This document shows positions 35,301-43,385 of a stretch of DNA of 64,000 nt, in pieces. The translations under genes and the position numbers were made by a program. The DNA lies in contig NC_134161.1 in the NCBI RefSeq assembly GCF_033958435.1, positions 4,216,001-4,280,000 on the forward strand. The letters run 5' to 3'. Each line of letters opens with the position of its first letter. Within the stretch, counting starts at the first letter, position 1. The notes beneath the pieces were generated by a model. It saw only the letters and a program-made list of their open reading frames with translations. It did not search any database and was not told where the DNA came from. The DNA is from Carettochelys insculpta (lineage: Eukaryota > Chordata > Testudines > Carettochelyidae).

Positions 35301-36871
35301 CACTTGTGAGAGAAACAGCCTGATACATGCAGAGTCAGATGCATGGAATTTCTGTAGATCTCTGCCACAAAGGGAGGAAACTGTGCGAAGATTTCATCTG
35401 TCTTAGAGGTAGCAAAGTTAGGTCCTGCAGAACAATTCCAGCCTGTACGTGGATTCTGAAATGTACGCTGCCTCTTCTCCACCCTACAGGCCAGTACCTC
35501 TCGTTGCTGCATGCTATCTTCTGGCTTCATAGAGTATTGGGATAACTGCACTCAAGCCTCATCTCTGCTGTGCTTTCACCATGTAACCCGTGGAACACAA
35601 CTTCAGCCACGTAAACAACATAGCTGAAGTTGACGTACTTAGATCTACTTACAGCAGCTTCGTTTTGTTTTGGCCTCAGTTTCCCCATTATAAAATGGAG
35701 CTGAAGATACTTGCAGTGTACCTCTCAATATCATGCCTATTTATTTGAGTTCACGAGTGTTTGCAAAGAACTTTGAGATCCTCAGAAAGGCCGTTATTCT
35801 TTTGTGTGTTCACAGCTGTATGCATCTTCAGTTCTCCCTCTCTCTCTAACATGACATGCACAGTGTATAAATTGTAAACTCCAAAAGGAATCTGCATAGC
35901 AACATCAGGAGGCAAAAGCTCCCTTCAGATTTCACGGGGAGCATTCTGTTAGATGGAGTTAATGACAGCCCTAAAAATGATCAGTTGTAGAATGCTGGCG
36001 TGGAGTCCAGATTCTAAGCCTCTGCATCCCCCTGTCTCTCTTGTGGCAATGCATGAATTCCAGCCTCAGTTCTGAAAATGTTACAGGCTGAAACTGAAGT
36101 GAGTCCCATTTGTAGCCCTCCATAGATTCCAGAACAATCAGGATTTCTAACTTGAGCAACGTCTTTCATTCGACTGCAGAAGAAATATTAAAACCAAAAT
36201 GAAACTCCATCTCCTTATTTACAAAGAGAGCTAAAAGACACGACTGCGTTGAGCATAAGTTTGGCTTAACCCCATGGAAGACCAACAATAAAATACGGGG
36301 GGAAATGGGTACTTTTCTGTGAAAGGAATGTCATTCAACATGAGATGTCTTCTTTCCCCTAAATTTTAACATGGACCCATCCACACCTCCCATCCTGAAA
36401 AACTGGTGATGAAGTGGAAAATAAACCATTTACACACTACATTTTAGAATCCTTTCTTTGCTCTTTTACACACCATAGACAGTCGTTTCCACATATACCT
36501 GCCCCAAGAGACCTCTGTACTACTGTACCAAGCATGTCTTAATACGCTGTACTTTGGTAGCTTGCCCATTGAAAGCACTGTAATTTTCCAGACTCCAAGT
36601 CATAGGAATGCTTGCAAAGATCTCGTACATCTGAATTACATCACAAAATAAGGCCAATCAGAAAGGAAGCAGGACCATGGGGGTCACCTGTCAGGGTGAG
36701 CACAAGATGGTCTCTTCTAATATGTATGCTAGTCTAAAGATGTACATAATCTGCGTGGGTAAAAATCATATGCTGTGTTTGCAGGCCTGGCTAACAGCAT
36801 ACATCTTATCCAATAAACTTACCTGAGGCTAAGAGGTTAAGAAGGAAGAGGGACATGAACACAGCTGCCAT
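11992..36871 (-). CDS. HTR3B: 5-hydroxytryptamine receptor 3B (whole gene, nine coding exons)
   Basis: Serotonin-gated cation channel subunit of the Cys-loop (pentameric ligand-gated) family. In mammals it assembles with 5-HT3A in the neuronal plasma membrane. Nine exons join with GT-AG splice sites and agreeing phases: 36823-36871, 29812-29972, 24093-24137, 22797-22906, 21258-21427, 20429-20586, 13887-14097, 12354-12539 and 11992-12263. They total 1362 nt, giving 453 residues (human about 441). Seen in order: signal peptide (1-16), ligand-binding ectodomain with WxPD-type motif and Cys loop (C154-C168), TM1 (about 239-259), TM2 (about 266-286), TM3 (about 299-323), variable cytoplasmic loop and TM4 (about 428-450). 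The 3B rather than 3A assignment rests on B-like segments such as PPNCGTRITFKTSVLVGYTV and GRFAQIQFN, and on the lack of the 3A arginine triplet. The 45-bp and 110-bp exons 3 and 4 are typical of the family. Oddities: WxD Trp replaced by Gly87, an extra Cys159 inside the Cys loop, FPFD changed to FPLD. Confidence 0.95.
12354..12539 (-). CDS. HTR3B: HTR3B exon 8 (TM3 and first half of cytoplasmic loop)
   Basis: 186 nt with acceptor ccacag and donor gtacat. Starts with GVFFTVCMAFLVLSLSKS (TM3; human 3B has HFFTICMAFLVLSLAKS). It then enters a poorly conserved Cys- and Gly-rich loop ending SQASREIP. The donor is weaker than consensus. It is supported by phase and by the short 90-bp intron to exon 9. 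Confidence 0.9.
12626..12899. mobile_element. MITE with inverted ends
   Basis: Ends agggtgtgtccacactg and cagtggagacgtaccct are inverted repeats; interior is non-coding. HTR3B intron 7, close upstream of exon 8. The superfamily is not certain. Confidence 0.7.
13237..13563 (+). mobile_element. Tc1/mariner-like non-autonomous element (family B)
   Basis: 327 bp with inverted ends caggttgaacttctctagtc and gattatagaggttcaacctg, and TA on the left flank. The same element occurs inverted at 57336-57659. HTR3B intron 7. Confidence 0.85.
13887..14097 (-). CDS. HTR3B: HTR3B exon 7 (TM1, TM2, start of TM3)
   Basis: 211 nt with acceptor ccacag and donor gtgagc. Encodes VVIRRRPLLYVVSLLIPSLF, the TM1-TM2 linker YLPPNCGTRI, pore-lining TM2 TFKTSVLVGYTVFQVNM, and SSPLI before TM3 (residues 232-301). 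This is the best-conserved exon and clearly 3B-like. Confidence 0.97.
14676..14947. mobile_element. MITE with inverted ends
   Basis: Ends aggctatgactac and gaatgtagccatagct are inverted. The interior is AT-rich with smaller internal inverted repeats (aaataacttac / gcataagttatttt). HTR3B intron 6. Confidence 0.68.
16391..16552 (-). mobile_element. hAT-like MITE (family A) with 8-bp TSD
   Basis: Ends CAGGACTCCCTCTA and TACATGGAACACTG are imperfect inverted repeats of the hAT CA(N)TG type. Flanks ctcaggac (16383-16390) and ctcagtac (16553-16560) are an 8-bp duplication with one mismatch. Interior shares gtgcacca and aataaattttatgtgcac with the 5.0 kb copy in opposite orientation. HTR3B intron 6. 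Confidence 0.82.
16750..16832 (-). mobile_element. CR1 LINE 3' end fragment (diverged)
   Basis: agaatcatcaaacattagaa followed by aaggacctcaacaggtcatc and cctgccctcttggcag, a CR1 3' UTR variant in reverse orientation within HTR3B intron 6. What follows to about 17000 is not recognised. Confidence 0.75.
19068..19433. mobile_element. Mariner-like non-autonomous element (family C)
   Basis: Left end cactttgatatccagcagcc, right end gccggttgatcaaacagtg, imperfect inverted repeats. It shares caggaggttgccagatattc with 63652-63740. HTR3B intron 6. Confidence 0.65.
20319..20348. repeat. (GA)n microsatellite in HTR3B intron 6
   Basis: Fifteen perfect GA units about 80 bp downstream (minus strand) of the exon 6 donor; on the transcribed strand it is (TC)n. 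Confidence 0.97.
20429..20586 (-). CDS. HTR3B: HTR3B exon 6 (loops F and C, end of ectodomain)
   Basis: 158 nt. The acceptor (ctcag) makes VQDVDLALWRSHEDIQ continuous with exon 5, and the donor is gtaagt. Residues 180-231 include GEWELLSLSS and GRFAQIQFN, diagnostic for the 3B subunit. A longer open frame through this exon is only intron read-through. Confidence 0.95.
21258..21427 (-). CDS. HTR3B: HTR3B exon 5 (Cys loop)
   Basis: 170 nt with acceptor tgtag and donor gtgggc. It encodes residues 123-178 from VDVSRSPELPYVFVN through the Cys loop (C154, 13 residues, C168) to SIWHT. The loop spacing is canonical, but the interior reads RLEMCAFPLDAQN. That adds a cysteine at 159 and puts Leu163 where FPFD is usual. 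NCS at 167-169 is the conserved N-glycosylation site. Confidence 0.94.
21882..22003 (-). mobile_element. CR1 LINE 3' end fragment
   Basis: Reverse complement of the same CR1 3' UTR seen at 4720-4818: atcacagaatccctgg, gacctcaggaggtcatctag and aagcaggatcaaccccc are recognisable. Located in HTR3B intron 4. Confidence 0.93.
22145..22326 (+). mobile_element. Short palindromic PLE-derived unit
   Basis: Unit 5' motif ggtagctatgttagtctgca, arms aacaagcagttctgtagcac and its complement gtgcttcagaactgcttgtt, and a central aagacccacttcttcag. HTR3B intron 4, adjacent to a CR1 tail. Confidence 0.87.
22797..22906 (-). CDS. HTR3B: HTR3B exon 4 (110 bp, loop A and WxPD motif)
   Basis: Exactly 110 nt, the canonical family size, bounded by acceptor ccag and donor gtgagt. 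It encodes residues 86-121 and two bases of Phe122. It contains WNSSLYGGIRETSLPLSAIW, then SPDIVINE, closely matching mammalian HTR3B. The second codon is GGG (Gly87) where the family has Trp (WxD motif). The downstream frame is intact, so this looks like a substitution rather than a mis-called boundary. Confidence 0.94.
24093..24137 (-). CDS. HTR3B: HTR3B exon 3 (45 bp, loop D region)
   Basis: Exactly 45 nt, the usual size of this exon in Cys-loop receptor genes. It is bounded by acceptor ctacag and donor gtaaat. It encodes DTENQKLTTSIWFQQ (residues 71-85), whose SIW corresponds to the SVW of loop D in human HTR3B. Confidence 0.93.
25050..25430. promoter_or_regulatory. Candidate conserved non-coding block in HTR3B intron 2
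   Basis: AT-rich unique sequence carrying several TAAT/ATTA cores (cctaattag, cattaatcagg, gtaatcagg) and cagctgctaccagcagcc. It shows no repeat signature and no extended ORF, so it is a plausible intronic enhancer. Confidence 0.25.
26488..26706 (+). mobile_element. hAT-like MITE (family A)
   Basis: Starts cagtgtgccctgaaagctgt and ends near agagggaactttg; the interior aattgccatccagccgatta matches the 5.0 kb copy. Flanking ctttcaac / ccttcagt could be a worn 8-bp duplication. HTR3B intron 2. Confidence 0.75.
26678..27424 (+). other. Unexplained 248-codon open frame in HTR3B intron 2
   Basis: Longest plus-strand open frame in the AT-rich part of the window; a second, overlapping frame stays open for 148 codons (26751-27197). 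The first ATG is just inside the end of a hAT-like MITE. The product is Ser- and Cys-rich with a hydrophobic stretch (SSLFLLLLPSILLV). I recognise no domain. A TATAAAAAGG word occurs near 26925. It could be an undescribed transposon or LTR fragment, or chance. It is not claimed as a gene. Confidence 0.2.
29812..29972 (-). CDS. HTR3B: HTR3B exon 2 (N-terminal helix and first beta strands)
   Basis: Acceptor (polypyrimidine then cag) above 29972 and donor gtaaac below 29812. It encodes residues 17-70, including LTRHLLRNYSKGVRPVRNWS and TTIYLDLFLHAVLDV. These match the mammalian HTR3B segment with KEVRPVYNW and LDLFVHAILDV. NST and NWS are candidate N-glycosylation sites. The exon lies between two introns of 5.7 and 6.9 kb and was recognised by homology and phase. 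Confidence 0.93.
30674..31079. mobile_element. Tc1/mariner-like element, diverged (GC-rich interior)
   Basis: Left end caggttgtacctctgaaatc and right end gatcagggcggtcaaatctg resemble family B ends, with TA at 31080-31081. The interior is rich in ccagcag/gccaggaagc-like words. Long open frames here on both strands are compositional. HTR3B intron 1. Confidence 0.6.
31195..31380 (+). mobile_element. Short palindromic PLE-derived unit with perfect 13-bp TSD
   Basis: 186-bp unit with inverted arms (agaagtcctgtggcacctt versus aaggtgccacaggacttct). It contains ctgacga..gtgggtcttcgcccacgaaa. It is flanked by perfect direct repeats tttggaggaagtg at 31182-31194 and 31381-31393. It therefore inserted as a discrete unit. 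HTR3B intron 1. Confidence 0.88.
33265..33310. repeat. Short repeat, copy 1 of a pair
   Basis: aacatagctgaagttgacat followed by atttagatctgcttac. A near-identical copy in the same orientation is at 35610-35654, suggesting an end fragment of a MITE. Confidence 0.7.
33535..33900 (-). mobile_element. Old CR1/L3-like LINE fragment
   Basis: Reverse-complement CR1-like tail (ccatctaatccagcatctgt, ccaacagtggccagtaccac) followed by text like ggcaatgagttccacagtct that is typical of an upstream CR1 3' region. It is diverged and the boundaries are approximate. HTR3B intron 1. Confidence 0.65.
35610..35654. repeat. Short repeat, copy 2 of a pair
   Basis: aacatagctgaagttgacgt followed by acttagatctacttac, matching 33265-33310 with about four differences. 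HTR3B intron 1. Confidence 0.7.
36823..36871 (-). CDS. HTR3B: HTR3B exon 1 (start codon and signal peptide)
   Basis: ATG lies at 36869-36871 on the minus strand. It is followed by a hydrophobic leader, MAAVFMSLFLLNLLAS, then a consensus donor (gtaagt) immediately below 36823. The exon ends in phase 1, matching the phase of exon 2 (first two bases complete a Gly codon). The N terminus is not conserved in sequence with human HTR3B, so the start rests on the leader, the donor and the phase. An upstream in-frame start was not excluded. Confidence 0.82.
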
Positions 36872-37089
36872 CTCGTCATCTGACTTTGTCCAGCACTCCC
36901 CGCATCGGAGACTTTTTCAAGTGAAAGGTAACAGTGTCCCCCGAGCGGGCTCCATTTCCCCCAAGAATGGCATTGTGTCGAAAACATGCAACAGGGGCTG
37001 AAGGCAGAAGCAGCTGTTCCTGAACGTTTCTGGGCTCTCCGCTAGCTCTGAAATACCCCAGCCCCTACCGATCTGGAATTGGATTATAG

Positions 37090-37450
37090 GCAGCATTTTA
37101 ATTTCATTGACGTTCTAGCGCTAAGTGAATAATGGAATCCAGGACTGGTTCCCCTGGAGAGGAAATACCATGCTAATATGATTTCCTTTAGTGCTCTTAC
37201 CTGCAGCTGTGCCTGTCGCTAACTTACAGCTTGCTAATTCCATTAATAATTGAGGCCCAAATAGCTGCCTTAAATCAGACATGTGCAGCAGCATCTTCAG
37301 CATTTGACAATAGTTACTGCACTCTTGAATTACCCTGGATAATGGAAACCTGCTATTGTTTAATGAAGAACAATTGCTACCAGTGCAGGGGGAAAAAATC
37401 CTGTCTGCTTTTTGTCTTTCCTGGCTCTCTTTAATTAAAAGATGTATTGC
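37090..37450. promoter_or_regulatory. Candidate regulatory block upstream of HTR3B
   Basis: Lies about 220-580 bp upstream of the HTR3B start codon. It is a non-repetitive, AT-leaning stretch with dense homeodomain-like (ttaattt, gctaatt, ccattaataatt) and SOX-like (acaatag, aacaattg) words. I saw no transposon signature. It resembles a conserved enhancer or promoter, but conservation is not demonstrated here. Confidence 0.35.
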
Positions 37451-39242
37451 ACTGTGATTAATGGGAGCACTTGTGCAGGGGTTTGTTTGGCACATTTCAG
37501 AAAGGGAACGAGACGCTACCTGACAGCATTTCAAAGCCCGCTTCTGAACCAGCATCTGCGAATAAAAGGCGGATTAAGTGGGACACGCACACTTGTTCTC
37601 TGTCTGGGTTTATGGTAAAAATGGCCCTACACCCAAACACCTCTATACCTTTGCAGTTTGGGCCCATTGCTGGGAGGATATGATGCTGGTTAAATCAAGG
37701 AAAGGAAGCTGGCTTGGGCACCTGCATATCTGTGCTGATGATGTCAAGTAGAGCTCCTAGTTCTGGCAGTAAAGTTTTCTCTGGACAGCAGAAGGCATGT
37801 TTCCAGTGCTGATTGGTATTCCCCTAGGCTGCCAGTGAAACGACAATGTGCCTTTTTCTAAACAGCTCCTAGTTCTCTCTGGACAGTGCATGTATCAGTC
37901 CAGTGGCTCAGAGGAATCCAAGTGCCCCTTCCTCTTGTTTGGTACCATGCCCAGCTGCCCCATCGCCAGGAGTGAGTGGTGGGCAGGGCATCTTCTGAAA
38001 GATGGCAAAGGCCCCTCCAAGAGACCGCGTCCGATAAGTCACCAGTATGGCAACTTGGACAGGATGGCAGAGTCTGCTCCCTTGCTTTCCATTCAGACAC
38101 GCCCACCTCTCCTTTCTTTTTCCAAGCCCCATCTTCTTTCGAGATCACCAAAGACTCACAAGTTCATGGCATCATCCGTGATCTGCAAACTCTCTTCTCT
38201 GGTGTGTCCAACTCCCACTCACTCTGTCTGGGATGCTGATTGTCACCATGCAAAGGTGGAGGGGGTAAGTCTGAGAGATTCAATATAGTGGCATGCAGGG
38301 ACATAGGAAACATTTCTGTGCTCAGGAACCTCCTCAGAGTGTCTGCACCACAGTAAAAGACGAATGGCATGGCTGAAGCTGGTCTGGGTCAGCTGACTTG
38401 GGTTTGTCCAGGGCTTGGGCAGCCGGCCTATAAAAAAGCAGTGTAGAAGTTTAGGCTGGACTCTGCGACTCTGTGAGGAGGGTGAGTCTGAGTCTGTGCG
38501 CCAGTCTGAGTGCAAACATCTATACTCCTATTTTTAGACTTGCAGCCTGAGCTCACGAAGCCTGAGGCAGCTGCCCTGGGCTTCAAGGCTTGGTGTGCTG
38601 AGTCTTAATTTCAGTGTAGTCATACCCTTGTCCTTCAACATCCTGCGGTCCTTACTTGGGCTAAATACCCACTGAAATCCTCCCAGTGACGTCAATGGAG
38701 GATTTTCCTGGCTGAGTGTGGCAAGGTCTGAATTAAATTGCAGGCATTTTGCTCAGCGTACAGTACGATTTTAAGTCCAGGCTCTCTGTGTTCTGTTCCT
38801 GTGTCACGAGATAAGTATTCCCTCTATAGCTATGCTGAGATCTTCACAGAGATACGTAGAAAGCCTCTTATCTGCCCTTCTTCAGTATTTTCTCTTGACT
38901 GTCTGCTTGTCACCGGATGGCCTTGGTTAATGATTTCCAATCCATCACAACCTTCATTAACTTAAGTACCACTAGCCTTGTGATCCCCAGCATTATCATT
39001 CCTAGTGGGTAGACAGTTGTTGCTGGAACTTGTTTAGCTTTTTGGTGACATTGATATCAAAGCAGTTTAGTGGATGCTAATCCCACTCTGTCCATCATTC
39101 TGGAATACACCACGTGAACTTGGCTTTCCAGTTCTGCAGTCATCTGCCTCTGCAGTTCACTTCCTTCCATAGATCCATTGAGCACGTCTCTAAATCAGTT
39201 GATATCTCTGTTGGGCATTAATTTGATGCAAGTGTGGTTTAT

Positions 39243-39672
39243 GCAAAAACAATAAGGAGTCCGGCGATACCTTAAAGACTAACATTTTTATTATGGCAAA
39301 AGCTTTTGTGAGTTGAAACTCATTTCACCAAAGCATGAAGTGAAAGAAAAAGAAGTTGACAGTATCAATACAGAGATACATGTTGTACATCAAAGCTAAT
39401 TCAATCAGGGTGGATGTGGATAAGAGAGTGACAATACTAACGTGGAAAATAACTTATTGCAATGAGAGATCCATTCTCGTTCTCTGTTCAGGCCCCTTCT
39501 GATGGTGTCATATTTTCATATGAATTCCAGCTCAGCAGTTTCACATTGCAGCCTGGTTTTGAAGTTTTTTGCTTGAGGATGGTAACTTTCAAGTCTGCAA
39601 ATGTGCATCCAGGGAGGTTAAAATGTTCTCCGACTGGTTTCTGTATGTTGCCATTTGTGAGCTGTTCTCCTG
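39243..39672 (-). mobile_element. Penelope-like element fragment (3' UTR and C-terminal coding)
   Basis: Begins with the PLE tail (caaaaacaataaggagtccg, accttaaagactaaca), then the aagctttt..gtgagtt hairpin region. It then runs through decayed coding sequence paralleling 10435-10720 of the other copy (aaatgttctccgactggttt versus aaatgttgactaactggttt). It has accumulated stops and is clearly older than the 10.2 kb copy. Confidence 0.8.
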
Positions 39673-40580
39673 GACTCCTTTACATCCACCCTCTCGAACC
39701 AAAGAGCAGTCCTGTCCTCCATCGATCCTGGCTGTGTTGGGGGAGCTCTGCCCCCTCAACACAGAATTCTCCAGTGCTATGTTCTCTCTGTGCTGCACTG
39801 GCGGGATTGAAGAGGGGGAAAGGAGAGGTTTTACTTACAGTAGACAGCTTCAGGAAAAGGTTCTGCTTGGCTTTGGAAAATGGCAATTACTGATGTCCTC
39901 TCAGAGGTTTCATAAGGGATCTGCTCCCAAGAGAGGGCATGTCCTGGAATCACTGTTGCATGCTGAAGACGAACAAGACTGGAGAAGGTGTCTGGAACAG
40001 CTTCTTCCCTCTAAGCGCTAACGCTGTCTTTTCTGATTTCCATAGGAAGGAGCCTGTGGCCGTGAGACTGTGCTGAAAGGAGAGGAAGCGTGCAACACTG
40101 GGAACCTGTAAGGAATGTGCGGCATTTGGTGCATGCCCTAGAATGGAAGTGTGTGGCAGGGGACGGGAGGTGTGACTGGGGTCTGCCAGCTGCTGTCTTG
40201 AGTTACTTTCTTCTTCTTCATTTCCAGGGAAGGTTCGACAGGCTGGGGTAAGTGTCCTCCATCGCTTGATGTTACCTGTTGATGGACACGAGCAGCAAGG
40301 TTCAATTGTTCACCCTCTCCCATGCCCGAACTATTTGAGATTAGTTCTGTCATCTTGGTTTTGTTCTCTGACACACATGCCACCCGTGTTTTCCTCTTCC
40401 CTGTGGGTTGCACACTGAGGTCGCTCTGTCCTCCTCAGCTTTCTCCAAAGCATGTCAGTAGTGCTCCTGATCTGACTGGCTGCAGAGCTGTAAGGTGTAT
40501 CTTCTGCCACCCTCTCAAGAGCTAAACACACCTGTTCCTGGAAGCATGGGACAAGAGATGCCAGAAGAGCGCTGCACACT

Positions 40581-40906
40581 AGGACTACATCTACACTAGC
40601 CCCTTCCTTTTGGAAGGGGCATGGTAATGAGCGAGTTCGGAATATGCTAATGAGACACTGCTATAAATATGCAGCTCCTCATTTGCATAATGGCAGCCAC
40701 GCAGGATTCAAAAGCCCGTGTAGATGGGAGCCTTCTGAAAGGATGATTTGGTTTTGGGAAGAAAGGGCTTTCGATGTCCGGGGAGTCCTTTTGAAAGGCC
40801 CCACCTACATGGATGGCACTCGATTCGAAATGCCTCATTAGCATCTTCCCAACTCACTCGTTACCATGCCCCTTCCGAAAGGAGGGGGCTAGTGTAGATG
40901 CAGCCT
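40581..40906. mobile_element. Foldback MITE with long inverted repeats
   Basis: About 326 bp. Left arm reads catctacactagcccc...ggaaggggcatggtaatgag; the right arm is its complement over at least 65 bp (ctcgttaccatgccccttcc, ggggctagtgtagatg). Between HTR3B and USP28. Confidence 0.87.
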
Positions 40907-40980
40907 AGCTGAGGTGAGGTACTTGGGAGCTTCCCAAAAGAAACTGAATAGGTTACAACCACATGGGTCACTGTCTAGAC

Positions 40981-41751
40981 CAGGGTTTCCCAATTTTATT
41001 TGGCCATGGAACCCTTTTAAACTCAAAAGGATTTTGTGGAAACCCTAGTAAGTCTTACATATGTTTAACCCCTCTCAGCCCCAAACCTACCTCCCCATCC
41101 CCAGAATTACCCTGCCTCGGCACCAACCCAGCTCCCAGGACTAACCCATCCACCCAAAGAGGCCACCTGTCTAACCCCGCCTGAACAAACGCTGCCCAAG
41201 TTATCTCCTCCCGTTACCTCATCCAGCTTGGTGGACAAACCTACCCGAGCCACCGCTGCTCCTCCGACTCTAGTCCCAAGGGCCTGATTTCATTGGATGC
41301 CTTTGGCAACATGAGAGGCGAGTCACAGCCAACGGAAGGTGAGGACAACGCAGGTACCACAGGACCTGTCTGGGCCCCCTTGCAGATAGCCATTGGCTCC
41401 CATTGCTCCGCCCCCATTGCGGGCACACCTGCTACTCTGCGAGTGAGGGACTCTGCACTCCCTGCCCTGCTGCCACTGAAATAATGGAACTAAATTCATT
41501 TGCTTTAATGGTTGGATCCTTCCCGCCGACCGTTTAAACCAAGCAAATTTAGTTCTACTGTTTGGGAGGCGGCAGGGCAGGGAGCCGCAGAGGAGTCAGT
41601 GGCAGCAGCGTGCAGAGTTGCAAATGACTCCTTAGAGCTGCATGTGGTGCCGGAGCGGCAGGTTGCCAGCCCCTGATGATTTTCTCACAGAACCCTTTTT
41701 TTCACTTCACTGAACCCCAGAGTTCTGCAGAACACCATTTGGGAAACACTG
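40981..41751. mobile_element. hAT-like non-autonomous transposon, 771 bp, with TSD
   Basis: Inverted ends CAGGGTTTCCCAA and TTTGGGAAACACTG; flanking 8-bp gtctagac (40973-40980) and gtttggac (41752-41759) differ at two positions. The interior is C-rich and non-coding. Located between HTR3B and USP28. Confidence 0.82.
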
Positions 41752-42239
41752 GTTTGGACACTACAGCTACGGGAAACAGGGAAATGCCAGACACTGGGTT
41801 AATTTACACTGCATTTAAAGGCCCGTAGCAGACCATGGTCTCCTAATTCACTTTTGTGGGCTTGAGTTCCCACAGCCTGGTCTCCAGACCACGCCCGAAC
41901 ATCTACACTGCAGTTTTTCATCCTAGAAGCCCGGACAGTCATGCTGCAGGTCTCTCACTGTAGTGTAGACATACTGATAGGGGTCACTGCCGAGTAACAT
42001 GGGACATCTTCCTTCTGCAGGGGTTGGTTGTGCTGCCATTCTGGAGCCAGAGGGAGCCTTGAAGCTGCCCCCTTGTCTACTGCATGGTGCATCCTTGCCA
42101 AGAGTCCAGGGGTGAGCCCCGCTGGGAGTGCTTCCTTTCATATCCTGTGTGCAGTTGCCCTCTGCATTCAAGTTACTGTGAAGACAGTGAGGTAGCTGTG
42201 GCCCCTCTTAAATGGATGGCTGCCTTAACAGGCTGCCAA

Positions 42240-42400
42240 AGAGTTTATTATGCAAACGTAATAAACATAATAAGGGATGTGTTTATTATGCAAACAGCAA
42301 CTGAATTATGTGTCTTTTAAGACTACTAAATAGTTTTTAATTACTGCTATATCAGTAAATCCCATAAATATGCAAATGCAATTAGTTCACAAAATAGGCC
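42240..42400. promoter_or_regulatory. Octamer-rich AT block between HTR3B and USP28
   Basis: Contains a 15-base word, gtttattatgcaaac-like, twice (near 42244-42258 and 42280-42295), and atatgcaaatgcaatta near 42367-42383. Together they give three POU-octamer-like sites in about 140 bp. No ORF or transposon terminus covers it. Confidence 0.35.
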
Positions 42401-43095
42401 CTAAATATCTTTATTCCTCTCCAACAAAGTTCTTTGAAGTTAATCGCCAGCTCCCTTTGTTCACTCCCTTCGCAGTTGTGCTGAAATTGATAGGAATTAT
42501 GGCAGATGTACGAATTCAGGGGAACCAGATTTTTTCTGAGAGCCACATCTGGACAGAAGACTGGGCGGGGCACACAGGGAGGTTGAGGAGTTGTTCCCTT
42601 CTAAACACCAAGCTAGATCACCTTGTTTTTGTGTGTCACATTTGTGCTCTGTGATCTTCAAGACCTGGATCTCAAGATAGCCCTCTGTAATGCACAGCTC
42701 ACAATTAGAGCTGACCCAAAGGTGAACATCGTGGTTCTGGACAAGTTTTTGAGGCCTCAGAATTTGTTTGTTCTGCACTGGAATAAAAATGGAACCTTTC
42801 AAATGACTGCATGAAAAGCCAGTGTGCCAAAGGGCAGGCTTTCAGATTCTCTCTTGCTCCAGTTAGAAATGAGCAGAAAGCCTGGGGCCTCAGAAATGGT
42901 CCCAGCAAAAGCTTAATTGAAAAGGATGTGTCTGCGAAAATATTTTAACTTTGACAAAGCATCATAATCACTCACCCCGGGTGAGGGGCTTGGTGGTTAG
43001 TCCCCTGGGGCTCAGCATTCCTCCTGCCCCTTTGGTTTCACTCTTTTATGCATCTAACATGGAGATGTGGCTTTTTAGGGATGGCAAATCTCCTT

Positions 43096-43385
43096 AGGGT
43101 ATGCCTACACTACAAAATTAGGTTGAATTTATTCAGGTCAATTTTTTTAGCACCTGAATTTTATGAAGTTGAAGGTGTATGTCCTCACTGGGTACATGAG
43201 GTCGATGGAGTGCATGTCCAGTAGTGTAGATACCTTCGACTTCAACAGGGATGCACCGTGGGTACTCATCCCACAGTTCCTGCCACTTCTTTGTGTTCTG
43301 GGTTAGGCTCCCAGTAGTGCCTGATGGGACAAATATATTGCAGCGAGTGGTTCTGGGTAGATGCCCTCAGCTTCCGGTTAGGCGC
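43096..43385. mobile_element. DNA-transposon fragment
   Basis: Starts gtatgcctacactacaaaat and later has ccgtgggtactcatcccaca, ctcccagtagtgcctgatgg and gcgagtggttctgggtagat. This recalls a family I associate with turtle genomes. Only one end is evident and the superfamily is not assigned. Confidence 0.5.

Larger units (their letters stand above)
29973..36822. other. HTR3B intron 1
   Basis: 6.9 kb. Contains a mariner-like element, the TSD-flanked PLE unit, an old CR1/L3 fragment and the 33.27/35.61 kb repeat pair. 34.9-35.58 kb has modest open frames on both strands and may be unrecognised transposon sequence. Confidence 0.6.
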
